Notes: a model not told the origin generated them from the letters alone. Shown: positions 43,441 to 55,639, numbered from the stretch's first letter. The stretch: 64,000 nt of DNA from Siderastrea radians (GCA_964017195.1 OZ024891.1:866694-930693); one strand, 5' to 3'. Program-made: numbers and translations.

Positions 43441-43568
43441 GGCTCTGGTTGTTCAAAGAGCGGATAACTCTATCCACCGCAAAACTCACTATCCGGTGGA
43501 AAACACTTATCCGCTGGATAGCGATTCATCCTGTGGATAGCGTTATCTAACCTCTGAACAACCGGGCC
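43441..43568. mobile_element. MITE-like element with GGCCCGGTTGTTC ends
   Basis: CTCTGGTTGTTCAAAGAGCGG at one end and CCTCTGAACAACCGGGCCC at the other form imperfect inverted ends around 125 bp of TATCC/GGATA repeats. No ORF. A degenerate relative is at 32645. Confidence 0.6.
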
Positions 43569-44007
43569 CTGTTCAAGAACGCAACTAACACCGTCAGGAA
43601 AACGGTTTATACTGAAACATGACAAATAGTTTTCATTTCTTGCCGGAGTGACATTCGTTCCGATATCAGGTAAACACCCCAGCCCCTGAAGCAACTCTAA
43701 AGGAGCTAAGAGTATTACAACTCCCCTTCCCTACCCCTAGACGGGATGCGAGTTTATCGCAAGGCCTCTCCAGCCTAGCATTCTGGTGAGTTTGTCTAAC
43801 GTCTCCCCGGTACTCATGTATACATCTCAATCTGGTCCGGTTGATGAGCTGCCATATGGAGCAACGTTTCTTGTCTAATGAAATAAAATGGTGACAGGAG
43901 ACCAGAACTGGAACCTTCGACCTTTCGTTCATATCGAAAGTCCCACAAGCTAACCACAACCACAACCACCGCTCTTGTAACATGGAAATAAAACATGGAA
44001 TACTTAC

Positions 44008-44142
44008 TGGAGTAACATATGGTCTGTGTCCGTTGGCGTACTGGGCCCGCAATGGTTTGTCCTGTTTGACGGCCTGTAGTTCCCAATAGCCATCAAAGGT
44101 TATTATCTCCTTGCCTGTCGTTTTTTCACGTTTGTACATCAC
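44008..44142 (-). CDS. Cytoplasmic exon of the EGF-SEA membrane protein gene
   Basis: 135 nt, phase 0 at both ends, between acceptor TTTGAACAG (reading minus strand) and donor GTAAGTAT. Encodes VMYKREKTTGKEIITFDGYW and a Tyr/Pro-containing segment ending RPYVTP. It directly follows the transmembrane exon, so it is the juxtamembrane cytoplasmic region; the Tyr residues could be signalling sites, which is a guess. Further 3' exons must exist below 44008 but were not found. Confidence 0.7.
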
Positions 44143-44672
44143 CTGTTCAAAGAAAACGATGAAATATTAAATTGCGACAATGTGTACTGTGTATGAAATA
44201 ATCGTACATATGAACTGCGGCCCCTGGAAACGTCGGGAATTTCAAAACGTTCATGCAGAATCCATTAACGAATGAAACTTTCCAACTGGAAGCATTTTTT
44301 ATAACAACATTTTCTGTCAGCCACGGGGCTGAAATTGATTTGCGTGTGTGTCTTTGTTAAGACTTAGCTACAAATTGTGGGGAAAATGTTGCAAAGTTCA
44401 GGCTTGAAATTAAACTGTTTTGAGTTTCAAGACCGTTCTCAGCCATTGCAGTATCGGTAGTATATGAATTCAGCTTTTCATCTTCGTACAAATTCGTATT
44501 CTGCAATTCTTGACGACTCTTGGTTAAATAGCAGAAAACATTGAAGGAAGGAAGTAAAAGACATTTCACTGACATTTTATGCCAACAAAATATGGTATTA
44601 CTCGCAGCTCACGAAAATACTTAATGCCTTCTTTATGTCACCTTGAAGGAAGACAATAATACATGTACTCAC

Positions 44673-44761
44673 CACTAAGATAATGATTATCACAACAAGT
44701 ATGAGGGCAACTATTGAAGCAACAATCAGTACAATGACCCACGTCTCAAGCTTGGAAGATT
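44673..44761 (-). CDS. Transmembrane exon of the EGF-SEA gene
   Basis: 89 nt with acceptor TTTTAACAACAG and donor GTGAGT on the minus strand. Starts in phase 1 and ends in phase 0. Encodes SSKLETW followed by a 23-residue hydrophobic span VIVLIVASIVALILVVII and so on, a type I membrane anchor. The split first codon is completed by the last G of the SEA exon at 57557, giving a continuous frame across a 12.8-kb intron. Confidence 0.8.
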
Positions 44762-45379
44762 CTGTTGTTAAAAGAGCAGGATTAACAATTATTCCACGCA
44801 AGTGAACCGAATGTGAAATCACAGCCAATGCGGCACGCCGCGAAATTCTAGAAGAGTTAACGTTAGGTTCTAAACGGCTAAAGAGGGCACTGTTTAGTTT
44901 CCAGTTGAGCAAACCTGGGTGTCATTATCATTGACATAATTAGTGTGTCATAGCATTGTTAAGACATACGGATGCTAAAAGTAGCAAACATAAGTCGCGA
45001 ACGTAGCCTATACATAGTGCTAAAAAGGAGAAGTACCTAAAATGCTATATGAAATTTGGCTAAACCACGATTACACACTACTCTTATCAAATTAACCTAT
45101 ACATGTATCTATCTATATATGTTATAAATCGAGTTAACCTGCTATTAGTATGTAAAGATATTCTAAAAATCTGTGTTAAATTGTGTTAAAGCTGGTACAT
45201 AATATGCCACACACTCATAAGCAATCTACAAATGTTTAACAATAAAGATAATTTTAGAGCCTAGAGTTCATAGTTAATAGTTCAGTTTCGTTTGCGGAGA
45301 TCATTGTCCCTGAATTTGCAAAGGGCGTGCAATGTGCGAGCTACTTGACAGTTTGTATATCATGCATTATTGTCTGCTG

Positions 45380-45495
45380 AACTCATTCCACTTGGTGTTG
45401 TCATTATTATTATTATTATTGTTATTATTATTATTATTATTATTGTTATTTATAATTATTATTATTACTATAATTATTATCATCATTATTATAGC
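45380..45495. repeat. (ATT)n microsatellite
   Basis: ATT/TTATTG units with interruptions. Noncoding, inside the large intron. Confidence 0.9.
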
Positions 45496-45689
45496 AGTAC
45501 AAGACGTTTATATGCTACGTCCTTAAATAGCACGCACAGGGCGCGAACGTAGCCTATGAAGCTAATTTTCGAAAAAAAATAACCTATAAATGAATATAAA
45601 GCACTAATGCCTCTAAAATGTACAAAGTCTCTTAAATACTAAAATGCCTTAAATTGAAGCCGAGAAACTTAAAATTATTATTATTATTT

Positions 45690-46390
45690 TTCACAGGAAA
45701 CTTTTCAAAATTCCCCGTTGGGGAAAAAAAAGGGGAAAACATGTGAAATTACTGGGATTTTACTGGATTGTTACAGGAACATCCCAGTTTGGGAAAATGC
45801 AACAATACCCATTCCTGGGACGGGTAGAACCCAAAATATACCCAATAATGGGATTTTTCAGACACAAGTTATTCCCAGTAGTGGGGTTTTCTTGTGTCAA
45901 ATAATCCCCAATGCTGTGATTTTATTGTCTCAATTTTTTCCCATTGCTGGGATTTCACTGTCTCGGCTGTTTCACAATGCTGGGATTTTATTGTCTCAAA
46001 TTTACCCCAATAATGGGATTTCGATGTCACTAAATTTCCCCAATACTGGGATATTGTTGTCTCAAATTATCCCCAATAGTGGTATTTCCTTGTGTCTAAA
46101 TTTTCCCAATACCGGGATTTTTTCATCTCAGAATTTCCTCAATAATGGGATTTTGGTGTCACTAAAATTCCCCAATACTGGGATATTATTGTCTCAAATT
46201 ATCTTCAATAGTGGGATTTCCTTGTGTCTAAATTTTCCCAATACCAGGATTTTTTCATCTCACATTTTCCCCAATAGTGGGATTTTCTGGTGTCTTAATT
46301 TCCCAAATACTGAGATTTTCCTTCTCTATTTTTCCCGTCATTGGGATTTAATAGTCTCAAATTTACCTCATAGACTCCAGTAGCTACAAC
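45690..46390 (+). repeat. 33-bp tandem array with CCCCAATxxTGGGAT core
   Basis: About 18 units of 33 bp, each with TTTCCCCAATACTGGGATAT-type core and a TTGTCTCAAA linker. Because 33 is a multiple of three, one frame stays open for 221 codons (GILLSQIIPNS-type repeats), but there is no other sign of a gene. Preceded by (ATT)n and CACAGGAAACTTTTCAAAATTCCC, which also terminates the 57.5-kb array in inverted orientation. Confidence 0.85.
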
Positions 46391-46690
46391 AATTTTCCCC
46401 CTTAAAAATTTTCTTAAAGTTGAGGTTACATTGTGCGAAAATTTCGCATTTTGGGATGTCTCCCCCAAATAATGTGAAATTTCCTGTTCACAAGATATCC
46501 TTAGCTTTAATTTCTCAAGGTTATTGAAAGCTTGTTATCAATAATCTTTTACCGTCTACTTAAAGCAACAAATTTCAATATTTTAATAAACAGCTTTCTT
46601 AACAGTAATAAATGTAAATAAATGTACAGACGATCCTCGCAGTTATTAATGCAACTTATGCAGTTGCGAAAAGAAAGCCTGAAAAAATCA

Positions 46691-46761
46691 GGCTTGCCGG
46701 GACTCGAACCCTGACCTCTGCGATACCGGTGCAGCGCTCTAACCAATTGAGCTAACAAGCC
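46691..46761 (-). tRNA. tRNA-like, Thr(GGT)-like, unit 1
   Basis: Minus strand GGCTTGTTAGCTCAATTGG, acceptor pairs with GCAAGCC (7 bp including G-T), D stem GCTC/GAGC intact. Anticodon stem CTGCA/CGCAG has an A-C mismatch; T stem is imperfect. Loop CCGGTAT gives GGT without T33. A run of six T follows three bases after the acceptor, a polymerase III terminator. Confidence 0.5.
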
Positions 46762-46937
46762 AACTGGGAGCTGGTCATGAAATTGGTTCGTAATATACCC
46801 GGGGAAGATGAAGATGAAATTATGAATATATGACATTCATATATTTGAACTGCGGAATGAAGAAATAAATGTACAGACGATCCTCGCAGTTATTAATGCA
46901 ACTTATGCAGTTGCGAAAAGAAAGCCTGAAAAAATCA

Positions 46938-47008
46938 GGCTTGCCGGGACTCGAACCCTGACCTCTGCGATACCGGTGCAGCGCTCTAACCAATTGAGCT
47001 AACAAGCC
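46938..47008 (-). tRNA. tRNA-like, unit 2
   Basis: Identical to unit 1 within the tRNA-like box, 247 bp further on. Confidence 0.5.
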
Positions 47009-47184
47009 AGCTGGGAGCTGGTCATGAAATTGGTTCGTAATATACCCGGGGAAGATGAAGATGAAATTATGAATATATGACATTCATATATTTGAACTGC
47101 GGAATGAAGAAATAAATGTACAGACGATCCTCGCAGTTATTAATGCAACTTATGCAGTTGCGAAAAGAAAGCCTGAAAAAATCA

Positions 47185-47255
47185 GGCTTGCCGGGACTCG
47201 AACCCTGACCTCTGCGATACCGGTACAGCGCTCTAACCAATTGAGCTAACAAGCC
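47185..47255 (-). tRNA. tRNA-like, unit 3
   Basis: Same box with one substitution (CCGGTAC for CCGGTGC, minus strand GTACCGG), third tandem unit. Confidence 0.5.
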
Positions 47256-47296
47256 AACTGGGAGCTGGTCATGAAATTGGTTCGTAATATACCCGA

Positions 47297-47610
47297 TCGT
47301 CTGTACATTTATTTCTTCATTCCGCAGTTCAAATATATGAATGTCATATATTCATAATTTCATCTTCATCTTCCCCGGGTATATTACGAACCAATTTCAT
47401 GACCAGCTCCCAGTTGGCTTGTTAGCTCAATTGGTTAGAGCGCTGCACCGGTATCGCAGAGGTCAGGGTTCGAGTCCCGGCAAGCCTGATTTTTTCAGGC
47501 TTTCTTTTCGCAACTGCATAAGTTGCATTAATAACTGCGAGGATCGTCTGTACATTTATTTCTTCATTCCGCAGTTCAAATATATGAATGTCATATATTC
47601 ATAATTTCAG
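47297..47610 (+). repeat. Inverted fourth copy of the tRNA-like unit
   Basis: Reverse complement of 46820-47120 with essentially full identity. Together with unit 3 it makes a palindrome centred near 47296, where the arms meet without spacer at TATACCCGATCGTCTG. Confidence 0.95.
47416..47486 (+). tRNA. tRNA-like, inverted unit 4
   Basis: GGCTTGTTAGCTCAATTGG to GGCAAGCC on the plus strand, followed by TGATTTTTTCAGGC, a polymerase III terminator inside a short hairpin. Confidence 0.5.
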
Positions 47611-47927
47611 TAATAAATGTGTCAAACAAAAAAGCACTAGTGCACTAAAACTTGGAACATCAACAAAGTGCCAAATTTTACACTTTCATCACTCCTGTAA
47701 CAATTTGTCCCATACACCTGTATTTTGCACTAAGGGACCTGGGTATCTATAACTTGTTAATGGCCTAGTAACTTGTAACACTTAGTCAGGCATGCAAGTA
47801 ACATGAACAAAAAGTATTAAACTATTAACATCAAGTCAACTACAAATAAAGATAGTAGTTACAGTCTGAGTAAGCAATCTCAATGTAAACTTAACTGACT
47901 TCTGTTGTTTGCAGGTCAGAAGGCTAG

Positions 47928-50900
47928 CTATATTTCAATTTCCTGAAAGACTGAAAGATCACTCGTTTTCAAACAGTTGACGTTCTCCATCTTGGAAATT
48001 GTACAATATTGTTTGTTAACCAGTTTCTTGGCCAAGACTCCCAACAGTTGAGTAGGAGACAAGGTTGTCAAATTTTTTGGTTGCACACTGAACTTTTTCT
48101 TGAGAACACTAGCCGCATCATCTCTTGAAAGAACTCTACCAAAAACTGCTTTGACAATTATTTGATTCGTTTTCAATGGCCATGAATCTAGGTCTTTTTT
48201 GTCAGCCAATGCTTTTGGAGCCTGACTACAACTTGGAGATTCATCACTAGCACTCGAGTCATTTAAAATGTCGGTGTCGTGCCCAGAACCAGAGTTAAGA
48301 TCATCTTGTTCGCCACTTTTACTTGAGGTTACTGATCTGTTATCACCATTTGTCTCATCATCTGATTCATCTGGTTCAATACTATCCTGGTCATTAGTCA
48401 GTATCTAAAACAAAGAACACAACCATACAGTTAGTGATAACTGGGCTGGAAATTAACTCTTGCCCACTTGCCAATGGAATTGTGAAAGTAAAACAACATA
48501 TAGCAAATGCCTTGTGTGTATGATGCATTTTGACAAGGTAAAGATAAAGTCAACAATCAGTGTCCAATCCAACAGCTTGAAACAGCCAGATGGTACATCT
48601 TTGCTTGTGCTTGAATCTGGTTCCAGTTTCTATATTAGCAGCACCTGGAAGCATTACCCCCCCCCCCCCCACGCCAATTGCAGAGTTATCCCTAGCATTT
48701 CATTAGTAAAAAACAATTTTCCAGTACTTTTCCAGGCCTTTTCAAGACTCAAGGGCTCCAAAATCCTTTTTATGCTGTGCCACACTTAATGCAAGGTTAA
48801 AATGCAAGTAGTTTAGCCAATACACCCTACAAAATAAAACCTACAATCAACAATGAAGATAACTACTTTGCTTTGTGAATAAACCTTATTTTCACAGGTT
48901 TCCAGGACCTGTTATAATTTTCAAGGACTTGCTAGTCCTGTAAAATGCCACAATTAAATTCCAGGACTTTCCAGGACCTGTACAAACCCTGTCTACACAC
49001 ACACTAAGGCATTAAAAGAAAAAAATTGGAGTAAAGTTTCTGGAAACAACATAGTGCATGCAGATACCAGGCTAGAGCCTTGGGTCTTCTAACTGAAGGG
49101 CAAACTTGTAATCGGCTCACTACATCACTAAACCTAAACAATTCAAGGGTCCAAGGGGGATACTCAGGCTTAGAATTTATCGGGCAATAATAACTACGCT
49201 GGTGTACTAACATTGCGTACTTGCAATTTCTTCCCCTTTTCCCTCTTCTTGATTTTCACCTGTTCCTCCTCTGCAGTGACCCTTGCGACAGGGACCTGTT
49301 ACAAATGAAAATTTTGTAATGGTCTTTTAAACGATTGTTTTAGCTCAGCTGAAAGATATCAATATCCATACATAAACATCAACAACTCTCTCCTTTCAAA
49401 TTCCACTTTAGGCTTTTGCATTTTGACTTTTGAACCTCTTCCCTACCCCTTGCCCCTATGGATATGTTTTGGAACCATACAATGTTACATTCTGACGACA
49501 GGTCACTAATGAATAAAATTTCGTACTTTATTAATATAAGCAAAATACTAAGCATTAATCAGCAAAAAGTATTTTCACAAGGGTAGGACATTTACCTTTG
49601 AATTTGAGGTTTTCAACTTGTGATAACGTCTTTGTTCGTTACAAAAATCTTGTATATGCTTTGCAATTCCCTCTACATTAAAACCCACTTCAGGGATGCC
49701 ACAAGCTGGTTCTAGTTTTGTAGAGAAATCACTCAGTTCAAGCTTCATTTGCGGGGAGTTGAATTTTGGAACGTTTGGGCCCCACTTCTCAGTTACCATT
49801 GTACCAATCTTCTTTCGTCTGCAAGAAATAATTAATTAAGTTTAAAAGAAATAGTTAACCTTTGAAGACAAATCTGGTAAGTAATAGTTTTCAACCTCAA
49901 GCAAAAAAAGGAACAATGGAAAAAGATGTAATATTGTGTGTGCTTCGTCAGTGCCTACAGTAGTTTGTTACTAGACTTTGTTTAACCCAAACAAGTCTGT
50001 ATTTCCAAGATTTAACCACTGAAAGGGCTTTTAGCCGTAGATTGAAAAGCAGGTGTCCTGTAAGCATAATATTTTAAAAGATAAGGTGCACATGGATTGC
50101 CATAAAAGCTTTCTTGAGCCCCCCCCCCCCTCTCTATTTACTCCGCCCTCAAGGAAGTCAGATTTTGTGAAAGGCACCACTCTGTTTTAAACCCTTCACT
50201 CTTACATAACATACACTTGTTTACAATTCAGCAGTAGTCTCTCGTGTTAGTCACTGTGTACATAAACTTGGTATTTATCGCCCAGAAATAGTCAAGTTGT
50301 GCTACAAATGGCAATGAATTTGTAAAGCAATGACATAGCCCATTTCTTGTTTTGTTTTAGACATGGGTGAAATTGTCTAGAAAATTAATGTTAATTTTCT
50401 CAAAAATTTAGGATATGTAATAATCACCCCTATCCACCTCAACCCTTATCTATAATAAGCTGCCCACCCTTGCAGTGTCAAATTAAACAATCCCCCCCCC
50501 CCTTCTCCCGGGGCAAGGGGGCTCAATACAACTTTTATGGTATCCACGAAAATGAAATTACTTCAAATGTGACTGTCCAGTCTTAAAGTTGCTCAAAATG
50601 TTGCCACAACTGCGCAAGAACTTATTTTGACAAATACAGACGTCTCAACTCTGGAGTAAATGTGGCGATGTCTGCCATTGTTGGTTTCACTGCTGAAGGA
50701 GAACATGGTCTCTTCTTCGGCACCTTCCTTCCAAATTCCTTTTTGAATGCAACTGCTTCACCATAACTTAAATGTAGTTTTGAAAATATTGGTGCATCTG
50801 CTTCCCTTTGTGATAGATCTTTAACAGCCACTTCATCAATGACTTCCTCCTCTAAAATATGTGTGACAGGAGAAAATCAAGCTTAATAACAAATGGAGTA

Positions 50901-51437
50901 CTTGTATTACACTGACAACACAGCAACATGATTAAGCCATTCGGACCGGCATCACCCATTATTTTTAACGTGCATGCACTTTCATTCACGGATTTTGAAT
51001 TTCATGGGATCGCGCACTGCAGTTTCGGATTTACGCCATATTGTAGCGCATGTGCTTCATCTGGCTGAGGAAAATTATGAACCTGCGTTTTCGCTCGAAG
51101 CTTGTTTTTAGTTATTTTTGGGTGATAATATGCCACGTACAAATAAATTTCATTCCGATAAAAGAAATTTAAATCCATTCAGAGTAATGAGAAGTCTTAT
51201 TTTTTGCGCATTGTTGTGGTTTATAACTCTGTAGTGGATACACGATACGTATTAATGGCGAGTGGATTAGCTAGCTAGTGTACTTCAATCTAAAATAAAG
51301 TACTTACTTTCAAATGCTTTCATTACTTCGTCGCCGAATTTCGCCTGTATCTTTTCCAAGAAGGACTCTTTCGTCGTTTCTTCGACAGTCTTATTGTTTT
51401 CGATTTCTCCATCTACTGCACTTGCAGAACTTGCCAT
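47928..51437 (-). CDS. Five-exon gene of unknown function, 372 aa, intact
   Basis: Minus-strand model: exons 51437-51308, 50851-50638, 49818-49596, 49295-49221, 48404-47928. All junctions are GT-AG with matching phases (1, 2, 0, 0); total 1119 nt. Starts MASSASAVDGEIENNK; exon 2 holds FSKLHLSYGEAVAFKKEFG and a KKRP basic patch; exon 3 KWGPNVPKFNSPQ and IAKHIQDFCNEQRRYHKL; exon 4 is Lys/Glu-rich; exon 5 starts with an acidic Ser/Asp stretch and ends with IIVKAVFGRVLSRDDAAS and TQLLGVLAKKLVNKQYC. No domain recognised; mixed basic and acidic tracts suggest a nuclear protein. The exon 2 donor (GTATTT) is weak; without it a stop at 50622 would end the protein. Head-to-head with the transposase (231 bp between ATGs), so it may be that transposon's second gene. 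Confidence 0.65.
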
Positions 51438-53713
51438 ACTGCCCCGTTGAACCACGCGCGAAAAGAGGCTGAGAGCGAAAGCTCGCCAAAACTTAACCAC
51501 GTTTACTTACATAAAGCCATTTCTTATTGGATAATTTTCCCGCCTTTTTGACCATGACGGTTCATGAACGGCGGTTTCATTCTTTACTTGAACCCCATTG
51601 GCTGAATTGAGATTTTGCTGGGGATAACCGCTGGACATTTGAATTGTTGACATTGCCTTGAAAACAAGATGGAGGCTGGTGGCTCCAGCTCAGAAATTCA
51701 GACCACTGCGATTCCGTGGTCAAGAGATGAAATTTCCTCTTGTAACTGTGATGAAAAACCTTTTACACAGGTTCACTGTAAGTGTTGGAACTGCCGCGGG
51801 AGGGCAGTGCACAGGAGTACAGAATTGCGGCATTGGAGGGAAGCTTGCGTTTCTTCCACGTATAGTTTCGCGAACGAATCGGAAGAATCAGTTTGTCGGG
51901 TACGGCGGACATGGATATTCAGCAGGAAAATGACGAGTGGCATGAGTTACCAAGTGTTGTAGGACCTCCTCCAAATTGTCGGTCAAGAAGTGACTCTTTG
52001 GATTCCTGCAGCTGCGCTGCTGACCCTGTGACACAAGAAGAAATTACCAATCCCCTGAAAGAAATTGTTGTGAAGGCAGTGCTCGATGCAATGGCTATCA
52101 TGGAAGACTGTGGTGTTTCAATAAAAACGTTTGAAGACATTCTTGAATACGGAAAAACTATGTTACTTACTTTTGTTGGAGATGATGTTGATGTGGATAT
52201 TCTGAGTGCCTTGTGGCCTAAGAACTGGAATGCAGTTCAATCGCTTCCAAAAAAAGAGGGCTTTGATGATGTAAAAGAATATTATATTTGCATTTGCAGA
52301 GAGAATAAGACATTTACCCGAAGTGGTAAAACACACACAAAATACGAGTACAGCCGCAAATGGAGCATCATGGAAAGCAAGGATGAGTTTTGTTCTCATT
52401 GTGGTAAGAAAGGATACATTAAGTGTTACTATCTTGGTTTAAATGCAAAGGTTAAGAACTGGTTTCGTAGTGAGAGCATGTGCAGAAAATTGTTGTCCCA
52501 CTGGGATGAAAGGGAGCATTGGCTAGGAAGAGCTACAAGTTGGCCAGTGAAAAAGGAAATGTGGGATGGGAAAAGATGGCTAGATCTCCAGTGGTTTTGG
52601 GACCCAGACCAAAGATGGACTCGCCCAACAAGGTGTGTGAATTGCAAAGCTATCATTTCCGCACAAACACTATCTCACTGTTCTAAAGATGACAATGGTA
52701 TGGCTTTAAGTGGATTATCCCGAATGCTTTGAGACATTTCTCTTTCAAATGAAAACAACAACCGGTACCGGTTCTCCTCTAAATCTAGCTTTCATTGGCC
52801 ACTGGGATGCGTGGCAGCCTTTTAGAACAAGGCTACGGAGTTGTGGGTCAATTGAAATTTCTATTACTAATATGTATAAGGAAGACCGTGCACATGTGGA
52901 GGAAGTGTATGTTGTAGGTTTTGTACCCAATAATTCTGTCCCTAATGATGTACCAGAGCGTTTTGGTCCATTTTTGGAACCCCTTATGAATGATCTTACC
53001 AATGGATTCATTGATGGATTTCAAGTACCCTACCCTGCTGTACTTACTATTAGTAATTATGAACCAGGTGAAATGCCCACTGTGCGAGTTTTGCTGTTGT
53101 GTTGGACTGCAGATCATCCTGGCCAATGTGAATTTGGAAAATTTCTGAATCAGGGTAAATGTGGCTGCAGAAGATGTAAACTTTCTGGACAGCAAAGTGA
53201 ACATTCCTACCATTATTACTATGGTGACAATCGTTTCCACCGCCGCTACCCATGGGAAAGCAGGGATGTTGAACTTGAACAAGAGAATTTCTATGACCTT
53301 GACAATGAAACGCGCACGTCTGTGAGAAAGAGGTTGTCTTCTGACAAAGGCTTCACTGGAACAAGTTTACTGCACAAATATATATTTTTATCCTTTATAT
53401 GGATTTGATGTTCTACAGCAAACAGTTATTGATATTTTTCACACTGTCACACTTAACCTTTGCAAAAATCAAGTCCAAAGATTGCTAGAACTTGAACTGC
53501 TTGACAAAACTTACCTGGATGAACAGATTAAGAACTTCCCATGGACAACTGAGTTAAAGACTGGAAGACGTCCTGTTGCAGTTGGAAGGGATGGTAAAGT
53601 CCTTGGATTCTGGAAAGCAGAAGGTTTTCAAAAATTTGCATATCCCATGCTTGAGTGCATTCTTGAAGAAAAGCTGCATAACGTAAATGAACTCGAAATT
53701 CTTTGTTCAGTTG

Positions 53714-53995
53714 CACGATTCACAGAATTGCATTTTAACAGTGGCAGAGATGGATGGGATGATCAAATGATTGAAATGCATAAAGTGCTGGCCAAAAGAA
53801 TAAGTTGCACGTTTCACAGAATTGCATTTTAACAGTGGCAGAGATGGATGGGATGATCAAATGATTGAAATGCATAAAGTGCTGGCCAAAAGAATAAGTT
53901 GCACGATTCACAGAATTGCATTTTAACAGTGGCAGAGATGGCTGGGATGATCAAATGATTGAAATGCATACAGTGCTGGCCAAAAGAATAAATGT
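53714..53995 (+). repeat. 94-bp tandem triplication inside the transposase
   Basis: Copies start CACGATTCACAGAATTGC at 53714, CACGTTTCACAG at 53808 and CACGATTCACAG at 53902. 188 extra bases shift the frame by two, exactly the offset between the flanking coding frames. Confidence 0.95.
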
Positions 53996-54600
53996 CAAAA
54001 TTGAAGAAACACAAGGTCTTGATATGTGTACAATATCAGTACACAACTTGCTTCATGTCCATGAAGATATACTAAACTTTTCTGCAACAGACAATTGTTG
54101 GTGTGCTGTTTTTGAGAGAGCAGTTAAAGATTATGTGAAGAGGTCTAACAATTGCAAAGGTGTGGGTGGGACGTTTGCTAAAGCTGAAGCTCGCAGAGAG
54201 TACCTAAAAAGTCTTCAAGAAGAAGAGATTATTGAACGAACCGAGACAAATGACACAAGTCAGGTATGAAAATTTCGAAAATACACTTCAAATACAAAGG
54301 CAAACATTAAAAGGGGTAAAGCTCCTTGTGCCCAAATTGAAGTCAAACTATTTGCATTTTTTTTTTCATTATATTAGCCTTCAGATCAACTCCATCACTG
54401 ATATTAGGTAGTCAGCCGATAACAAATTTATAAATCAAGGAATGAGTTTGAATTTCACATGTATGTTGTATTTTAAATTCTCTAAACTTCATTTTTCTCT
54501 CCCCCTGCCTATCCCCCACCCCACCCTTTCTTCTTTCAAAACAATTAACAATCTTAGGCACACATTTACATTGCAAATGAACATGGCCATTGACCATTTC

Positions 54601-54754
54601 CACATCTCCCATAATACACCTTGTTTGCCCCCCAAAATTTTGCATAAGTACTGTTTTAAATTTCTCTTGCGACGACAGTATGTCCCAAGAGAAATTGAAA
54701 ACAATGCTTATGCAAAATTTTGGGGGGCAAACAAGGTGTATTATGGGAGATGTG
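54601..54754. repeat. Hairpin element (MITE-like), 69-bp arms
   Basis: CACATCTCCCATAATACACC to TTTCTCTTG mirrored by CAAGAGAAATTG to GGGAGATGTG with a 16-bp loop. Weaker pairing extends outward some 25 bp. Located in the probable transposase intron. Confidence 0.85.
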
Positions 54755-55639
54755 AAAGTGGCGAATGTACATGTTAAACTAGTAGGTCATTTTTAATTAG
54801 CCTCATTTTGTGTCACTTTCTTTTACGGCATAGTGAGTTCTGTGGAAAAGGCAAGAGTAGCATGTCACAAAGATGCTCGCCACTCATTGTTGATTGGGAC
54901 AACAAGCAGAGTTGTGGAACTCATAAACTCTGATCATGAGAAGATTGCATCATCTCTATCACTTACTCAAGCTGACGTTTCAAGTGTTTGTCCAGTTACC
55001 AAGAAATGTTTTGTGTCAAACCTTGGACATGAAGGTACAGTTCTGTCAAGTAATAACACCATTATTGTGCTGTTACGTGGCACTGATGCGGTGGTCTCAG
55101 TAAACAGGTTCTTGTCAGTTCGGTGTAAAAAACAAGGCTTTCAACTAATTTGTGAAGGTACTGTGAAGCCCTTTCACCTTGATGATTTTGGGCAACCTGT
55201 TATTAGCACTTTAAATGGTTTCCCAAAAGTCCAATTGCAGCCCAGTGGTGACAAGTTGTTCTTGTTAACAGACAGCATTCAGAGAAAAGTCATGCTTTAT
55301 GACTGCGGAAATAATGTGGCAACTGTGGTTGACTATATGAGGAAACTGAGAACACTGCCATATGAACTTGTTGTTCCTGTGTAACCAGAACAAGGTGACA
55401 TGCTATGTATTCAAGGTGAAGAGCCTGGAGATGTTTGGCATGGCAAAGTAGTTAGCATCAGTAGGGAAAGGAATGAAGTTGATGTGTACTTTTACGTTGA
55501 GAAACAGCATGAACCCAATAAGTTTGTCTGTGAGACTTTTGGAAGATTGGCAAGAAACACAGTTTCTTTTGATTCTGTCATTGGTGTTGCAACTGGTAGA
55601 TGGATTAGTGCAAATTGCTGGCCAAAAAATATCTGATCT

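Larger units (their letters stand above)
46621..47296 (-). repeat. Three perfect tandem copies of a 247-bp tRNA-like unit
   Basis: AATGTACAGACGATCCTCGC recurs at 46621, 46868 and 47115, exactly 247 bp apart, with almost no differences. Each unit contains one tRNA-like box on the minus strand and a TATATTCATA tail. Followed by an inverted copy (47297-47610). Confidence 0.95.
51669..55636 (+). pseudogene. En/Spm (CACTA)-type transposase, tnp2-like
   Basis: Catalyses cut-and-paste transposition in its family. Frames in order: 51669-51900 (MEAGGSSSEIQTT with a CNC/CKCWNC cluster), 51893-52732 (DDVDVDILSALWPKNW, GKKGYIKCYYLGLNAKVKNW, ELQWFWDPDQ-like block), 52710-53408 (SPLNLAFIGHWDAWQPF, EVYVVGFVP, CWTADHPGQCEFGKFLN, CGCRRCKLSG), 53385-53807 (KTGRRPVAV, FWKAEGFQKFAYPMLE), 53916-54269 (SVHNLLHVHEDIL, FERAVKDYVKRS), 54833-55636. 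Breaks: one-base shifts near 51900, 52720 and 53390, a 94-bp triplication, and TAA at 55382 between in-frame halves. 54265-54832 looks like an intron containing a hairpin element. No terminal inverted repeats located. Confidence 0.75.

Noticed and set aside
43666..44142. 158-codon continuous ORF as one coding unit
   Set aside because: A consensus donor at 44007 ends the cytoplasmic exon; the remainder is intron read-through.
45718..46383. 221-codon ORF
   Set aside because: Product of the 33-bp array; no start context, splice sites or domain.
46691..47486. Four functional tRNA-Thr genes
   Set aside because: Anticodon loop lacks T33, anticodon stem has a mismatch and the T stem is imperfect; the units behave like a SINE.
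46621..47610. CRISPR-like array
   Set aside because: Units are 247 bp, contiguous, tRNA-like and without spacers; eukaryotic context.
47630..47660. CACTAGTGCACTA as a possible CACTA-type transposon end
   Set aside because: No matching inverted end was found beyond the transposase at 55.6-56.1 kb, so the boundary cannot be supported.
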